NCBI GenBank assembly: GCA_022792335.1
Contig: JAAWAV010000014.1
Coordinates: 1 to 64,000, forward strand
Length of the DNA stretch: 64,000 bases
Direction of reading: 5' to 3'
DNA from: Lachnospiraceae bacterium
Lineage (GTDB): Bacteria; Bacillota; Clostridia; Lachnospirales; Lachnospiraceae
Shown here: positions 43,381-52,373 of the stretch, one piece after another
Layout of the letters: every line of letters begins with the position of its first letter
Numbering within the stretch: the stretch's first letter is position 1
The notes under the pieces: model-generated
The model's database searches: none
Seen by the model: only the letters and a program-made list of their open reading frames with translations
What the model was told of the DNA's origin: nothing
Made by a program: the position numbers and the translations under genes

Positions 43381-44406
43381 ATGGCAGTTTTATTGACAGG
43401 AGGGGCAGGATATATCGGTACGCATACGGCTATTGAGGTGGCAAAAAGTGGATATCCGGTGGTCATTGCAGATAATCTGGCAAACAGCCTTTTAGAAGCA
43501 GTAAAACGGGCGGAGGAACTTTCTGGCGCCACGTTTCCTTTTTATCAGGTGGATGTGGCGGAGGAAGCTGCTATGGAGCGGGTGTTTTCTGAGCATGAAA
43601 TCGACGCGGTGATCCATTTTGCAGGGCTTAAGGCCGTCGGTGAATCAGTGGGAAAGCCCCTGGAGTATTATGAAAATAATCTGGGAAGTACTCTTACTCT
43701 TTTGAAGGTGATGAAGCGCCACGGGTGTAAACGGATTGTGTTTAGTTCCTCGGCGACCGTCTATGGGACGCCGGAATCTGTTCCGCTCACGGAAGAAATG
43801 CCGGTGGGCCGAAGCTGTACCAACCCTTACGGATGGACAAAAGTCTTTATTGAGCAGATATTAAGAGATGCGGCTTACGCGGATCCGGATCTTTGCGTAG
43901 TCCTTCTCCGGTACTTCAATCCAATCGGCGCCCATGAGAGCGGACGGATCGGAGAGAACCCGGACGGCATTCCCAATAACCTAATGCCTTATATTTCCCA
44001 GGTGGCTGTGGGACGACTTCCACGACTTCGGGTATTTGGGGATGATTATCCTACGCCGGACGGGACGGGAGTTCGGGATTATATCCATGTGGTGGACTTG
44101 GCGAAGGGACATGTGGCGGCTCTTTCTTACGGAGAGAAACATAGGGGAGTGGAGACTTTCAATCTGGGCACTGGGACAGGATACAGCGTACTGGATCTGG
44201 TAAAGACTTTTGAGCGGGTCAATGGCGTGGCGATTCCTTATGATATTGTAGAACGCCGGGCCGGGGATATTGCAGAGTGTTATGCCGACGCCTCGAAGGC
44301 AGAGAGGCTCCTTGGCTGGCGTGCAGAAAAAACCTTGGAGGATATGTGCCGGGATACTTGGAACTGGCAGAAAAATAATCCGGAGGGTTATCCCGAGAAC
44401 GCATAG
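43381..44406 (+). CDS. galE: UDP-glucose 4-epimerase, second copy
   Basis: 341 aa extended SDR. NAD motif LTGGAGYIGTHTAIEVA near residues 5-21, SSSATVYG near 121-128 and catalytic YGWTK near 148-152. It is closer to the classic GalE sequence than the copy in the galKET operon and sits among envelope genes, so supplying UDP-galactose for surface polymers is plausible. ATG at 43381 after AGGAGGAAA; the longer frame back to 43213 covers the terminator. Confidence 0.93.
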   Translation: MAVLLTGGAGYIGTHTAIEVAKSGYPVVIADNLANSLLEAVKRAEELSGATFPFYQVDVAEEAAMERVFSEHEIDAVIHFAGLKAVGESVGKPLEYYENNLGSTLTLLKVMKRHGCKRIVFSSSATVYGTPESVPLTEEMPVGRSCTNPYGWTKVFIEQILRDAAYADPDLCVVLLRYFNPIGAHESGRIGENPDGIPNNLMPYISQVAVGRLPRLRVFGDDYPTPDGTGVRDYIHVVDLAKGHVAALSYGEKHRGVETFNLGTGTGYSVLDLVKTFERVNGVAIPYDIVERRAGDIAECYADASKAERLLGWRAEKTLEDMCRDTWNWQKNNPEGYPENA

Positions 44407-44461
44407 AACCTGACCAAACTTAATAGAATAGAAGTGATAATAAGACCCTGGAGCAGGTTTT

Positions 44462-45817
44462 ATGAAACGATTACTTCAAATAACGGTTGTTTTTCTTCTG
44501 TCGCTTAGTCTGACCCTGACTCTCTGGAGTCCGGCTCTGGCAGCAGAAGAGGGACAGCCGTTTTTGGCATCTCCAGAAACAGATGCGTCGGAGACTAATC
44601 CGGATGCAAACGCAGCAGAGGCAAATCCGGGTGCAGATGCGGGAACGGGAGGGAACCCGGAAGCAGACGCAGGGACAGGACAGATGCCGGATTTGGGGAT
44701 TACCGCCCGCTCAGCCCTTTTGATGGAGGCGTCTACCGGAACGGTAATTTATGAAAAAAATGCAGACGAGGCACTTCGTCCGGCCAGTATCACAAAAATT
44801 ATGACCCTGATTTTGATCTTTGACGCCATCCGGGACGGGAGAATTACACTGGAAGATCAGGCGGTGACCAGCGCTTATGCCAAATCCATGGGAGGTTCCC
44901 AGGTATTTTTGGAGGAAGGGGAGAGCCAGAGCGTCGAGACGTTGATCAAATGCATTGTCATAGCATCGGGAAACGATGCGGCAGTGACCATGGCAGAGTA
45001 CATAGCTGGAAGCGAATCGGAGTTTGTGCGGCAGATGAATGAACGGGCAAAGGCGCTTGGGATGGAGCATACGAATTTTGAGGACTGCTGTGGTCTGACG
45101 GATTCGGCAACCCATTTGACCTCTGCCAGGGACGTAGCGATCATGAGTCGGGAATTGATTACCAAGTATCCGGAGATTGAAAAGTACAGTACTGTCTGGA
45201 TGGAAAATATTACTCATGTGACAAAGCAAGGGAGTAGTGAGTTTTGTCTGTCTAATACCAACAAGCTTCTGAAAATGAACAATTCTTTTACTGTCACAGG
45301 TTTAAAAACAGGGAGTACCAGTCTGGCAAAATACTGCTTATCGGCCACGGCGAAGAAAGACGGAGTGGAGCTGATTGCCGTCATTATGGCGGCTCCAGAT
45401 TATAAAGTGCGATTTTCAGAGGCCGCCAGCCTTTTGAATTATGGGTTTTCCGGCTGCAGACTGTATACAGATAGTGACGAATCCAGAGAGCCTCTTCCCA
45501 GGCTGCCTGTCGCCATGGGAGTAACGCCGGAGGTAGGGCTTTATTATGAAGGAGAATTTTCCTATCTGGGAATGAACGGAGAGGATTTTTCGGCTGTGGA
45601 GAAAACGATTACGCTGCCAGAAACCCTGATGGCTCCGGTGACGGAGGGAGATATTGTGGGAAGCCTGACCTATACGCTAAATGGAAAAACTCTGGGAACA
45701 GTCAATATTTTAGCTGAGGAGACCGTGGAAGCTGCCGGATATAGTGATTATCTGAAATGGCTGTGGGAGGAGCTTTTGCCTGCTGTAGAACAAAAGGCAG
45801 AGGAGGCGCCGCACTGA
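44462..45817 (+). CDS. dacF: D-alanyl-D-alanine carboxypeptidase (DacF/PBP5 type)
   Basis: 451 aa. Signal peptide (residues 1-28, ending SPALAAEE), then an Ala/Asp/Gly/Asn-rich linker with short repeats (about 35-78), then the penicillin-binding domain: SxxK in PASITKIM near 107, SGN in ASGNDAAV near 168 and KTGS near 283. A C-terminal PBP5-like beta domain and an amphipathic tail follow. It trims pentapeptides in the wall. The repeated linker is unusual and low-complexity. Confidence 0.93.
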   Translation: MKRLLQITVVFLLSLSLTLTLWSPALAAEEGQPFLASPETDASETNPDANAAEANPGADAGTGGNPEADAGTGQMPDLGITARSALLMEASTGTVIYEKNADEALRPASITKIMTLILIFDAIRDGRITLEDQAVTSAYAKSMGGSQVFLEEGESQSVETLIKCIVIASGNDAAVTMAEYIAGSESEFVRQMNERAKALGMEHTNFEDCCGLTDSATHLTSARDVAIMSRELITKYPEIEKYSTVWMENITHVTKQGSSEFCLSNTNKLLKMNNSFTVTGLKTGSTSLAKYCLSATAKKDGVELIAVIMAAPDYKVRFSEAASLLNYGFSGCRLYTDSDESREPLPRLPVAMGVTPEVGLYYEGEFSYLGMNGEDFSAVEKTITLPETLMAPVTEGDIVGSLTYTLNGKTLGTVNILAEETVEAAGYSDYLKWLWEELLPAVEQKAEEAPH

Positions 45818-45840
45818 GTAATCTGTGCGGCCGCCTTTCC
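45804..45840 (+). terminator. Probable terminator overlapping the dacF stop codon
   Basis: GCCGCAC and GTGCGGC (about 45808-45831) enclose the TGA stop, followed by a poor T-run (CCTTTCC). Confidence 0.5.
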
Positions 45841-45895
45841 TCATAGCTGACGATCCTTGGACGCTGCATTTGAGAAAATTGGACTCAAGAATTTC

Positions 45896-45924
45896 TTGAT
45901 TTACGATAAAGCATATGGTATAAT
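45896..45924 (+). promoter_or_regulatory. Promoter of the XRE-coiled-coil gene
   Basis: TTGATT (45896-45901), 17 bases, TATAAT (45919-45924) preceded by TGG. Confidence 0.75.
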
Positions 45925-45957
45925 TTGGGAGAAATACAGGGGGAAGAAGGGATAATT

Positions 45958-46362
45958 TTGTCAACTTTAGGAGAACGTATCAAATATGCCCGTGAAGCAA
46001 AGGGGCTTTTGCAACAGGATTTGGCAAAGCAGATTGGTGTCAAATCCTCTGGAGTAATCAGCAACTGGGAAAAAAATTTAAACAAACCAGATGCAGAGAA
46101 AATTGTAAAATTGTGCGAAGTATTGGATATTTCCACGTCTTTTTTGTTGGATTACCATGGAAAATCGGCATTTGAAGTTCATCTGTCAGAAATTGAATCT
46201 ATAAGGAAATATCGTTTTGTCATGCTTCATTTTCCAGAAGGAGCCAGAATGATAGATGCGATCCTTGACAGAGAATATGAGATTGCCGGCAATATGCAAA
46301 AACAGGCTGAACGGGTTCGGGAACTGGAGAAAAGGATTTCCGAACTGGAGGCGGAGAATTAA
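45958..46362 (+). CDS. XRE regulator with C-terminal coiled coil
   Basis: 134 aa. The N-terminal helix-turn-helix (LGERIKYAREAKGLLQQDLAKQIGVKSSGVISNWEKNLNKPD) is followed by a linker and a coiled coil (residues about 105-134, QKQAERVRELEKRISELEAEN). The start is TTG at 45958; the TTG at 45925 lies at the -10 box and is excluded. The gene has its own promoter. No target can be inferred. Confidence 0.8.
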   Translation: MSTLGERIKYAREAKGLLQQDLAKQIGVKSSGVISNWEKNLNKPDAEKIVKLCEVLDISTSFLLDYHGKSAFEVHLSEIESIRKYRFVMLHFPEGARMIDAILDREYEIAGNMQKQAERVRELEKRISELEAEN

Positions 46363-46715
46363 AGACACAGATCTTTCTGCAAAATTTTGGTGTATGGAAT
46401 CAGAAAATCTTTAAAAATCCCCAGGTAAATCTGAGCCAGAAGCTGACGCCAGGGTCCGCGCTGAAATCAGGATATCATAGTGAGCGGCTCAAGAAATGGG
46501 GGATGGCTTTGCGCGGGAGCCATCGGGAGAGAGCCGCATTGTCCGGAAAGCTGAGATATGGGAGACAAGCTGCTTTTAAAGAACTGGAAATCCATAAAGC
46601 GATCAGACAGGGGTCTATCTTCCTAATTATATAGGAATTGGCCGTCTGCTCTGCATCTCTTTTCCGCACGGATTCACTGGTTTGATTTTGGGGTAACGTT
46701 GCTTTTAAAAAGGAA
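46363..46715. other. Intergenic region with an unexplained open frame
   Basis: No recognised gene. One forward frame is open from inside the preceding XRE gene through its stop to a TAG at 46632, about 90 codons, without ATG, GTG or TTG near its beginning. It could be a decayed gene or chance. The short minus-strand frame at 46475-46735 is antisense to it and looks like a shadow. Confidence 0.4.
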
Positions 46716-46757
46716 GAGCTGTCAAGAAAAAACACTTGACAGCTCTTTCTTTTTCCT
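46716..46757 (+). terminator. Terminator before ylxM
   Basis: GAGCTGTCAAG (46716-46726) and CTTGACAGCTC (46735-46745) pair perfectly, followed by TTTCTTTTT. Its 3' arm contains the -35 box of the next promoter. Confidence 0.85.
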
Positions 46758-46764
46758 GTATGAT
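46736..46764 (+). promoter_or_regulatory. Promoter of ylxM-ffh, overlapping the terminator
   Basis: TTGACA (46736-46741), 17 bases, TATGAT (46759-46764). The -35 hexamer lies in the descending arm of the terminator hairpin. Confidence 0.75.
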
Positions 46765-46784
46765 GTACGAGGTGGTGAAAGACC

Positions 46785-47126
46785 GTGGAAAAGATTGTGG
46801 AGCGGGCGCTCTTATATGACTTTTACGGAGAGCTTTTGACGGAGCATCAGAAGCAGATTTATGAAGATGTGGTGTTTAACGATCTGTCTTTCAGCGAGGT
46901 GGCTGAGGAGCGGGGGATTTCCAGACAGGGAGTCCATGACCTGATGAAGCGGTGTACCCGTACTTTGCAGGATTACGAAAGGAAGCTGGGTTTGGTAGAG
47001 AAATTCCGAAAGACTCAGGAAAAGGTGAAGGAAATCCACCAGCTTACCATGGAGTATCGGCGGACGGAGGACAGGGAGTTGATACTTCGCATCGAAGAGA
47101 TCTCGGCGGAAATCAGCCGTTTATAA
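46785..47126 (+). CDS. ylxM: YlxM/P13-like DNA-binding protein of the SRP cluster
   Basis: 113 aa. A sigma-factor-like helix-turn-helix (VFNDLSFSEVAEERGISRQGVHDLMKR, residues about 24-50) and a helical C-terminus. YlxM homologues are encoded next to ffh in Firmicutes and stimulate SRP function in streptococci. GTG start at 46785. ffh follows after 30 bases. Confidence 0.9.
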   Translation: MEKIVERALLYDFYGELLTEHQKQIYEDVVFNDLSFSEVAEERGISRQGVHDLMKRCTRTLQDYERKLGLVEKFRKTQEKVKEIHQLTMEYRRTEDRELILRIEEISAEISRL

Positions 47127-47156
47127 AAAGTATTTGATAGACTGTGGAGGGAAACA

Positions 47157-48485
47157 GTGGCTTTTGAGAGCTTATCAGATAAGTTGCAGAATGTATTTAA
47201 GAAGCTGCGGGGAAAGGGCCGTCTTTCTGAAGCAGACGTGAAGTCTGCTCTCAAGGAAGTCAAGATGGCGCTCCTGGAAGCAGATGTCAATTTTAAAGTG
47301 GTCAGACAGTTTGTGAAATCTGTGGAAGAGCGGGCCATAGGCCAGGACGTGCTAAACAGCCTGACACCTGGACAGATGGTTATCAAGATTGTCAATGAGG
47401 AAATGGTTTCCCTGATGGGAAGCGAGACCACAGAGATAAAACTAACCCCCGGGAACGCTACGACGGTGATTATGATGGCGGGCCTTCAGGGCGCGGGAAA
47501 GACGACGACCTCTGCCAAACTTGCGGGAAAGTTCAAGGCAAAAGGAAAACGGCCGCTTTTGGTGGCCTGTGATGTGTACCGCCCGGCAGCAGTGAAGCAG
47601 CTTCAGGTCAACGGCGAGAAGCAGGGAGTTCCTGTATTTTCCATGGGGGATAAGCATAAGCCGGTCAACATTGCGAAGGCGGCCATGGAGCACGCAGAGA
47701 AACACGGCAATAACGTAGTGATTTTAGATACAGCCGGTCGTCTCCATATTGATGAGGAGATGATGGAGGAACTTCAGGAAATCAAAGCAAAGATTTCGAT
47801 CGATCAGACGGTGTTAGTGGTGGACGCCATGACGGGCCAGGACGCAGTGAACGCCGCCAGTATGTTCAACGACAAGATTGGCATTGACGGGGTGATTGTG
47901 ACCAAATTGGACGGTGATACCAGGGGCGGAGCGGCTCTTTCTATCCGCGCAGTCACTGGAAAGCCTATTCTCTATGTGGGTATGGGAGAAAAGCTTTCCG
48001 ATTTAGAGCAGTTTTATCCGGACCGGATGGCTTCCAGAATCCTTGGTATGGGCGATGTGCTTACGCTCATTGAGAAGGCGGAAGCCCAGTTTGATGAAAC
48101 TCAGGCCAAAAAGCTGGAACAGAAGATGAAGAAGGCCGAGTTCGACTTCAACGATTATCTGGATCAGATGGATCAGATTAAGAAGATGGGGGGCATAAGC
48201 GACATGCTCAGTATGCTTCCCGGATTCGGAAATAAAATGAAGAATGTAAACATTGACGAGAAAGCTCTGGACAGGACGAAATCCATTATTTATTCCATGA
48301 CGCCGACGGAGCGTTCCAATCCGGATCTTATCAATCCGTCCAGAAAAAAACGGATTGCGGCAGGAGCCGGCGTGGACATCGCCGAGGTGAATCGGCTGAT
48401 CAAACAGCATGAGCAGAGTCGGAAGATGATGAAACAGATGTCCGGTATGATGGGGAAAAAAGGCAGGTTTAAACTTCCTTTTTAA
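47157..48485 (+). CDS. ffh: Signal recognition particle protein Ffh
   Basis: 442 aa. N domain (residues 1-90), GTPase G domain with GLQGAGKTT near 107-115, DTAGR near 190 and TKLDGDTRGG near 246, and a Met-rich M domain (about 320-442). It binds signal sequences and 4.5S RNA and docks with FtsY. The start is GTG after GGAGGG. rpsP follows. Confidence 0.97.
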   Translation: MAFESLSDKLQNVFKKLRGKGRLSEADVKSALKEVKMALLEADVNFKVVRQFVKSVEERAIGQDVLNSLTPGQMVIKIVNEEMVSLMGSETTEIKLTPGNATTVIMMAGLQGAGKTTTSAKLAGKFKAKGKRPLLVACDVYRPAAVKQLQVNGEKQGVPVFSMGDKHKPVNIAKAAMEHAEKHGNNVVILDTAGRLHIDEEMMEELQEIKAKISIDQTVLVVDAMTGQDAVNAASMFNDKIGIDGVIVTKLDGDTRGGAALSIRAVTGKPILYVGMGEKLSDLEQFYPDRMASRILGMGDVLTLIEKAEAQFDETQAKKLEQKMKKAEFDFNDYLDQMDQIKKMGGISDMLSMLPGFGNKMKNVNIDEKALDRTKSIIYSMTPTERSNPDLINPSRKKRIAAGAGVDIAEVNRLIKQHEQSRKMMKQMSGMMGKKGRFKLPF

Positions 48486-48516
48486 TATAGGATCACTTTA
48501 AGGAGGTGAGAGTGAG

Positions 48517-48762
48517 ATGGCAGTTAAGATGAGATTAAAGAGAATGGGTCAGAAAAAAGCACCTTTTTATAGAATCATTGTTGCAGATTCCAGATCTCCC
48601 AGAGATGGAAGATTCATTGAAGAAATCGGCTATTATGACCCGACCAAAGATCCCAGTGTGATCAAGGTGAATGAAGAGTTGGCGAAGAAGTGGTTGTCCA
48701 CAGGCGCGCAGCCTACCGACACAGTTGCAAAGCTTCTGAAGATTGCCGGTATTGAAAAATAA
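48517..48762 (+). CDS. rpsP: 30S ribosomal protein S16
   Basis: 81 aa, standard length, with the family start [37 protein letters not shown]. It lies between ffh and khpA, the common Firmicute order. Confidence 0.97.
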   Translation: MAVKMRLKRMGQKKAPFYRIIVADSRSPRDGRFIEEIGYYDPTKDPSVIKVNEELAKKWLSTGAQPTDTVAKLLKIAGIEK

Positions 48763-48782
48763 TCCTTATTGGAGGTATTGCG

Positions 48783-49010
48783 ATGAAAGAATTAGTTGAA
48801 GTAATTGCAAAGGCTCTGGTGGATCATCCGGATTCTGTTTTCGTAACGGAGACGGAAGAGGGAAAGGAAACCGTCCTTCAGCTGAACGTAGACCCTTCCG
48901 ATATGGGAAAGGTCATCGGAAAGCAGGGCAGAATTGCAAAGGCGATCCGCAGCGTGGTAAAGGCAGCGGCGTCCAGGGAAGATAAGAAAGCAGTTCTGGA
49001 AATTCAGTAA
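48783..49010 (+). CDS. khpA: KH-domain RNA-binding protein KhpA
   Basis: 75 aa, a single type II KH domain with the GxxG loop in GKVIGKQGRIAKAIRSVV (residues about 41-58). KhpA pairs with KhpB/Jag to bind RNAs linked to cell division and wall synthesis in streptococci. It follows rpsP by 20 bases and is followed by a terminator. Confidence 0.92.
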   Translation: MKELVEVIAKALVDHPDSVFVTETEEGKETVLQLNVDPSDMGKVIGKQGRIAKAIRSVVKAAASREDKKAVLEIQ

Positions 49011-49027
49011 GGGGTTATAAGGGGTGA

Positions 49028-49056
49028 CAAAAAGAGGTCCTTGGGACCTCTTTTTA
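49028..49056 (+). terminator. Intrinsic terminator after khpA
   Basis: AAAAAGAGGTCC and GGACCTCTTTTT form a near-perfect symmetrical hairpin. It divides the ffh-rpsP-khpA part from rimM-trmD-rplS. Confidence 0.85.
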
Positions 49057-49106
49057 AGCGTCACGGACAAGCTTATTGTTAGAAGAATCAGGAATCTGGA
49101 GGAATT

Positions 49107-49619
49107 ATGGTATCAGAATTTCGAGTAGGAGTGATTTCATCAACCCATGGAATCCGCGGGGAGGTGAAAGTCTTTCCCACTACTGACAATCCGGACCGTT
49201 TTAAAGATCTGAAGCAGGTGACACTTCATGCGAAGAGAGAAAAACGGACCTTGGAGCTGGAAAACGTCCGTTTTTTCAAACAGTTTGTGATTGTAAAATT
49301 TAAAGGCATCGATGACATCAATGATATAGAACCCTATAAAGGCGCAGAGCTTTGGATTGACAGAGAACAGGCGGTTCCCTTGGAGGAAGGCGAGTATTTC
49401 ATCGCGGATCTGATCGGCCTGGCAGTTATAACAGAGGAAGGAGAGCGACTTGGAATCCTGAAGGATGTCCTTCAGACAGGGGCCAATGATGTCTACGAGG
49501 TACAAATGGAACATGGAAAGACGATTCTTCTTCCCGTTATTGACGAATGTGTGCTGGATGTGGATTTGGAAAAAGGGGAAGTCTTGGTCCATGTGATGGA
49601 CGGGCTTCTGGATTTATGA
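49107..49619 (+). CDS. rimM: Ribosome maturation factor RimM
   Basis: 170 aa. N-terminal RimM domain ([26 protein letters not shown]) and C-terminal PRC-barrel ([21 protein letters not shown]). It helps assemble the 30S head with S19. ATG after GGAGG; trmD follows by 12 bases. Confidence 0.95.
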   Translation: MVSEFRVGVISSTHGIRGEVKVFPTTDNPDRFKDLKQVTLHAKREKRTLELENVRFFKQFVIVKFKGIDDINDIEPYKGAELWIDREQAVPLEEGEYFIADLIGLAVITEEGERLGILKDVLQTGANDVYEVQMEHGKTILLPVIDECVLDVDLEKGEVLVHVMDGLLDL

Positions 49620-49631
49620 CGGAGGACGACC

Positions 49632-50372
49632 ATGAAATGCCATATACTGACCTTGTTTCCCGATATGGTTCTTGAGGGCCTCCGTACCAGTATCCTGGGG
49701 CGGGCCGAAGAGAAGGGCGTACTTTCCCTTCACGGAGTCAATATCCGGGATTTTGCAGAAAATAAACACAATCGGGTGGACGACGCCCCTTATGGAGGCG
49801 GCGCCGGACTGGTCATGCAGCCGGGACCTGTTTATGGGGCCTGGAAGTCTGTGGCCGCCGGTCTGGAAAAACAGCCGAGGGTGGTTTATCTGACGCCCCA
49901 GGGGCGGGTGTTCAATCAGAAAATCGCAGAAGAGTTTGCCAAGGAGGAAGAGCTGATTTTTCTTTGCGGCCATTATGAGGGGATTGACGAGAGGGTTTTA
50001 GAACTTATTGTGACGGACTATCTATCTATCGGAGACTATGTGCTGACAGGAGGAGAACTGGCGGCGATGGTAGTGATTGACAGCATTGCTAGATTAATTC
50101 CCGGTGTCCTTCATAACGACGCTTCGGCGGAAATAGAAACTTTTTCCGATAATCTTCTGGAATATCCTCAGTATACAAGACCGGAAGAATTTATGGGACA
50201 GAAAGTACCGGAAGTTTTGCTTTCCGGCCATCATGGAAATGTGGACAAATGGCGTAGGAAGCAGTCCATCCTTCGGACTGCCAGGTCAAGACCAGATCTG
50301 CTTGCAAAAGCCACGCTTTCCGAAGAGGAAAAAGAACTGCTGAAAACACTTGATTTTCAGGGGGAAATATGA
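49632..50372 (+). CDS. trmD: tRNA (guanine-37-N1)-methyltransferase
   Basis: 246 aa SPOUT methyltransferase. YGGGAGLVMQPGP near residues 55-67, CGHYEGIDERV near 114-124 and SIGDYVLTGGELAA near 135-148 form the knotted SAM site. It methylates G37 to prevent frameshifting. Standard length and neighbours. Confidence 0.97.
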   Translation: MKCHILTLFPDMVLEGLRTSILGRAEEKGVLSLHGVNIRDFAENKHNRVDDAPYGGGAGLVMQPGPVYGAWKSVAAGLEKQPRVVYLTPQGRVFNQKIAEEFAKEEELIFLCGHYEGIDERVLELIVTDYLSIGDYVLTGGELAAMVVIDSIARLIPGVLHNDASAEIETFSDNLLEYPQYTRPEEFMGQKVPEVLLSGHHGNVDKWRRKQSILRTARSRPDLLAKATLSEEEKELLKTLDFQGEI

Positions 50373-50461
50373 TAGAGTAAAACAGTTGTGAAAGATAAGA
50401 GATGGTCCGCTGTTGCCACCGGCATTAAGAACATCCAACAATCATAAGGAGGTTTTGACAG

Positions 50462-50809
50462 ATGAACGAGATTATCAGGGCGATTGAAGAAGGCCAGATG
50501 AAAGAAAAGGTAGACGCATTCCGTGTCGGCGATACGGTGAGAGTCCACAACAAGATCAAAGAGGGCGCCCGTGAGAGAATCCAGGTCTTTGAGGGAACGG
50601 TGATCAAGAGACAGAATGGCGGAGCCAAAGAAACCTTTACCGTCAGGAAAAATTCCAACGGAATCGGCGTGGAGAAAACCTGGCCGGTGCATTCTCCATT
50701 TGTAGAGAAGATTGAAGTAGTGAGAAGAGGTAAGGTCAGAAGAGCAAAACTGTTCTACTTAAGAGACAGAGTAGGCAAGGCGGCTAAGGTCAAAGAGTTA
50801 AAGAAATAG
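50462..50809 (+). CDS. rplS: 50S ribosomal protein L19
   Basis: 115 aa, standard length. [22 protein letters not shown] and the C-terminal [20 protein letters not shown] match L19. RBS AAGGAGG. The 89-base leader after trmD contains GGTCCGCTGTTGCCACCGG, which may fold, but no known leader motif could be confirmed. Confidence 0.97.
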   Translation: MNEIIRAIEEGQMKEKVDAFRVGDTVRVHNKIKEGARERIQVFEGTVIKRQNGGAKETFTVRKNSNGIGVEKTWPVHSPFVEKIEVVRRGKVRRAKLFYLRDRVGKAAKVKELKK

Positions 50810-50839
50810 TTCGCGAGAGATGCGTATTGAGGGATTTAG

Positions 50840-50874
50840 GGGGACAATTACATTTGTAGATTGTCCCTTTTCCT
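50840..50874 (+). terminator. Intrinsic terminator after rplS
   Basis: GGGACAAT (50841-50848) and ATTGTCCC (50860-50867) pair, followed by TTTTCCTT. Confidence 0.8.
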
Positions 50875-50905
50875 TATCATATGGGGCGATTGGGGGATTT
50901 CCCAT

Positions 50906-51493
50906 ATGGCAGGATATGGAGGATTTGGATTGGGACCCTATTATCAGAACGAAAGAAACGGGCAGGAGAAAAAATTTTTAAAAGTAATCGGCTGGGGAGT
51001 GGACCTGGTGGCTGTTATCACACTGGCATTTTTCGCCGTTGTGATGTTTGGCGGGAAGATTACCGTATCAGGCCGGTCCATGGAACCGCTTCTGACAAGC
51101 GGGGATGTTGTTTTATTGGATAAATTATGGTATAATTTTTCAGGGCCGAATCGAATGGATGTGATTGCATTTAAAGATGCGGAGGAAGAAAGCCGGATCT
51201 ATATCAAACGGATCATAGGACTTCCGGGAGAACAGGTACAGATCAAAGACGGTTTTCTCTACATTGACGGGCAGCTTTTGGAAAATCCGGTGAATCCAGA
51301 GCCGATTAAGACTGCAGGGCTGGCAGAAATTGAGATTCAGCTTGGAGACAGTGAATATTTTGTGCTTGGAGATAATTCCGATACCAGTGAGGACAGCCGA
51401 TTTTCCAACGTGGGAAACGTTCATATCAGTCAGGTGCAGGGGCGTGTTTGGTTTCGGATATCGCCCTCTTCGCAGATTGGCTTTATCAAATAG
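50906..51493 (+). CDS. lepB: Signal peptidase I, first copy
   Basis: 195 aa. One membrane helix (residues about 26-48), catalytic serine in SGRSMEPLL near 54-62, catalytic lysine in YIKRIIGLPGE near 96-106 and GDNSDTSEDSRF near 156-167. It removes signal peptides at the outer face of the membrane. ATG at 50906 after GGGGGA. A start at 50861 would overlap the terminator. rbgA follows 13 bases later and a second lepB comes after that. Confidence 0.92.
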   Translation: MAGYGGFGLGPYYQNERNGQEKKFLKVIGWGVDLVAVITLAFFAVVMFGGKITVSGRSMEPLLTSGDVVLLDKLWYNFSGPNRMDVIAFKDAEEESRIYIKRIIGLPGEQVQIKDGFLYIDGQLLENPVNPEPIKTAGLAEIEIQLGDSEYFVLGDNSDTSEDSRFSNVGNVHISQVQGRVWFRISPSSQIGFIK

Positions 51494-51506
51494 AAAGAGG
51501 GATGAT

Positions 51507-52373
51507 ATGCAGGTGGTTCAGTGGTATCCGGGACATATGACAAAAGCAAAACGGGCCATGAAAGAGGACATAAAACTGATCGATCTGGTTATTGAGATTT
51601 TGGATGCCAGAGCGCCTCTTTCCAGTAGAAATCCGGATATTGACGAGCTGGGCCGGGGGAAAGCCAGACTGGTGCTGCTAAACAAAGCGGATTTGGCCGA
51701 TGAGACGGCAAACAGAGTCTGGGAGCAATCTTTCCTGGAGCAGGGGCTTTCGACGGTACGCGTAGACGCCAGAAATCGAGGGGATATGAAGCCCATTCAG
51801 ACGGCTATTCGGCATGCCTGTAGGGAAAAGATAGAGAGAGACTTGAAGCGGGGGATTAAGAATCGACCGGTTCGAGCCATGGTTGTGGGGATCCCCAATG
51901 TGGGGAAATCTACGTTTATTAATTCTTATGCGGGGCGCGCCTGTGCAAAAACGGGAAACAGACCAGGCGTTACCAGAGGAAACCAGTGGATCCGTCTGAG
52001 CAAAGAGGTGGAACTTTTGGATACGCCGGGGATTCTCTGGCCTAAATTTGAAGATGAACAGGTGGGAATCCGGCTGGCATTCCTTGGATCCGTGAAAGAC
52101 GAAATTTTGGGAATGGAAGCGCTTTCCCTGGAGCTTCTTGCTTTTCTTAGCAGACAGTATCCGGAAGCGCTTATGGAGCGATATCAGTTTTCAGAGACGG
52201 ACGTAGAGACGGAACCTGAAAAAATGCTCAGGAAAATTGCAGATCGCAGAAACTGTCTGTTAAAAGGTAATGAGCTGGATACGGAGAAAGCAGCCCGATT
52301 GATCATAGATGATTTCAGAAGCGGGAAACTGGGACGGATCACCCTGGAACTTCCCGCCGAGGAGCAAAGATGA
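51507..52373 (+). CDS. rbgA: Ribosome biogenesis GTPase RbgA (YlqF)
   Basis: 288 aa circularly permuted GTPase. NKAD (G4) near residue 60 comes before GIPNVGKSTFINS (G1) near 130-142 and DTPG (G3) near 173. It matures the 50S subunit. MQVVQWYPGHMTKAKR is the usual start. ATG at 51507 after AGAGGG. Its stop overlaps the second lepB start (ATGA). Confidence 0.95.
   Translation: MQVVQWYPGHMTKAKRAMKEDIKLIDLVIEILDARAPLSSRNPDIDELGRGKARLVLLNKADLADETANRVWEQSFLEQGLSTVRVDARNRGDMKPIQTAIRHACREKIERDLKRGIKNRPVRAMVVGIPNVGKSTFINSYAGRACAKTGNRPGVTRGNQWIRLSKEVELLDTPGILWPKFEDEQVGIRLAFLGSVKDEILGMEALSLELLAFLSRQYPEALMERYQFSETDVETEPEKMLRKIADRRNCLLKGNELDTEKAARLIIDDFRSGKLGRITLELPAEEQR

Noticed and set aside
46475-46735. 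87-aa minus-strand gene between the XRE gene and ylxM
   Set aside because: It begins inside the terminator hairpin, has no supporting ribosome site and resembles no family.
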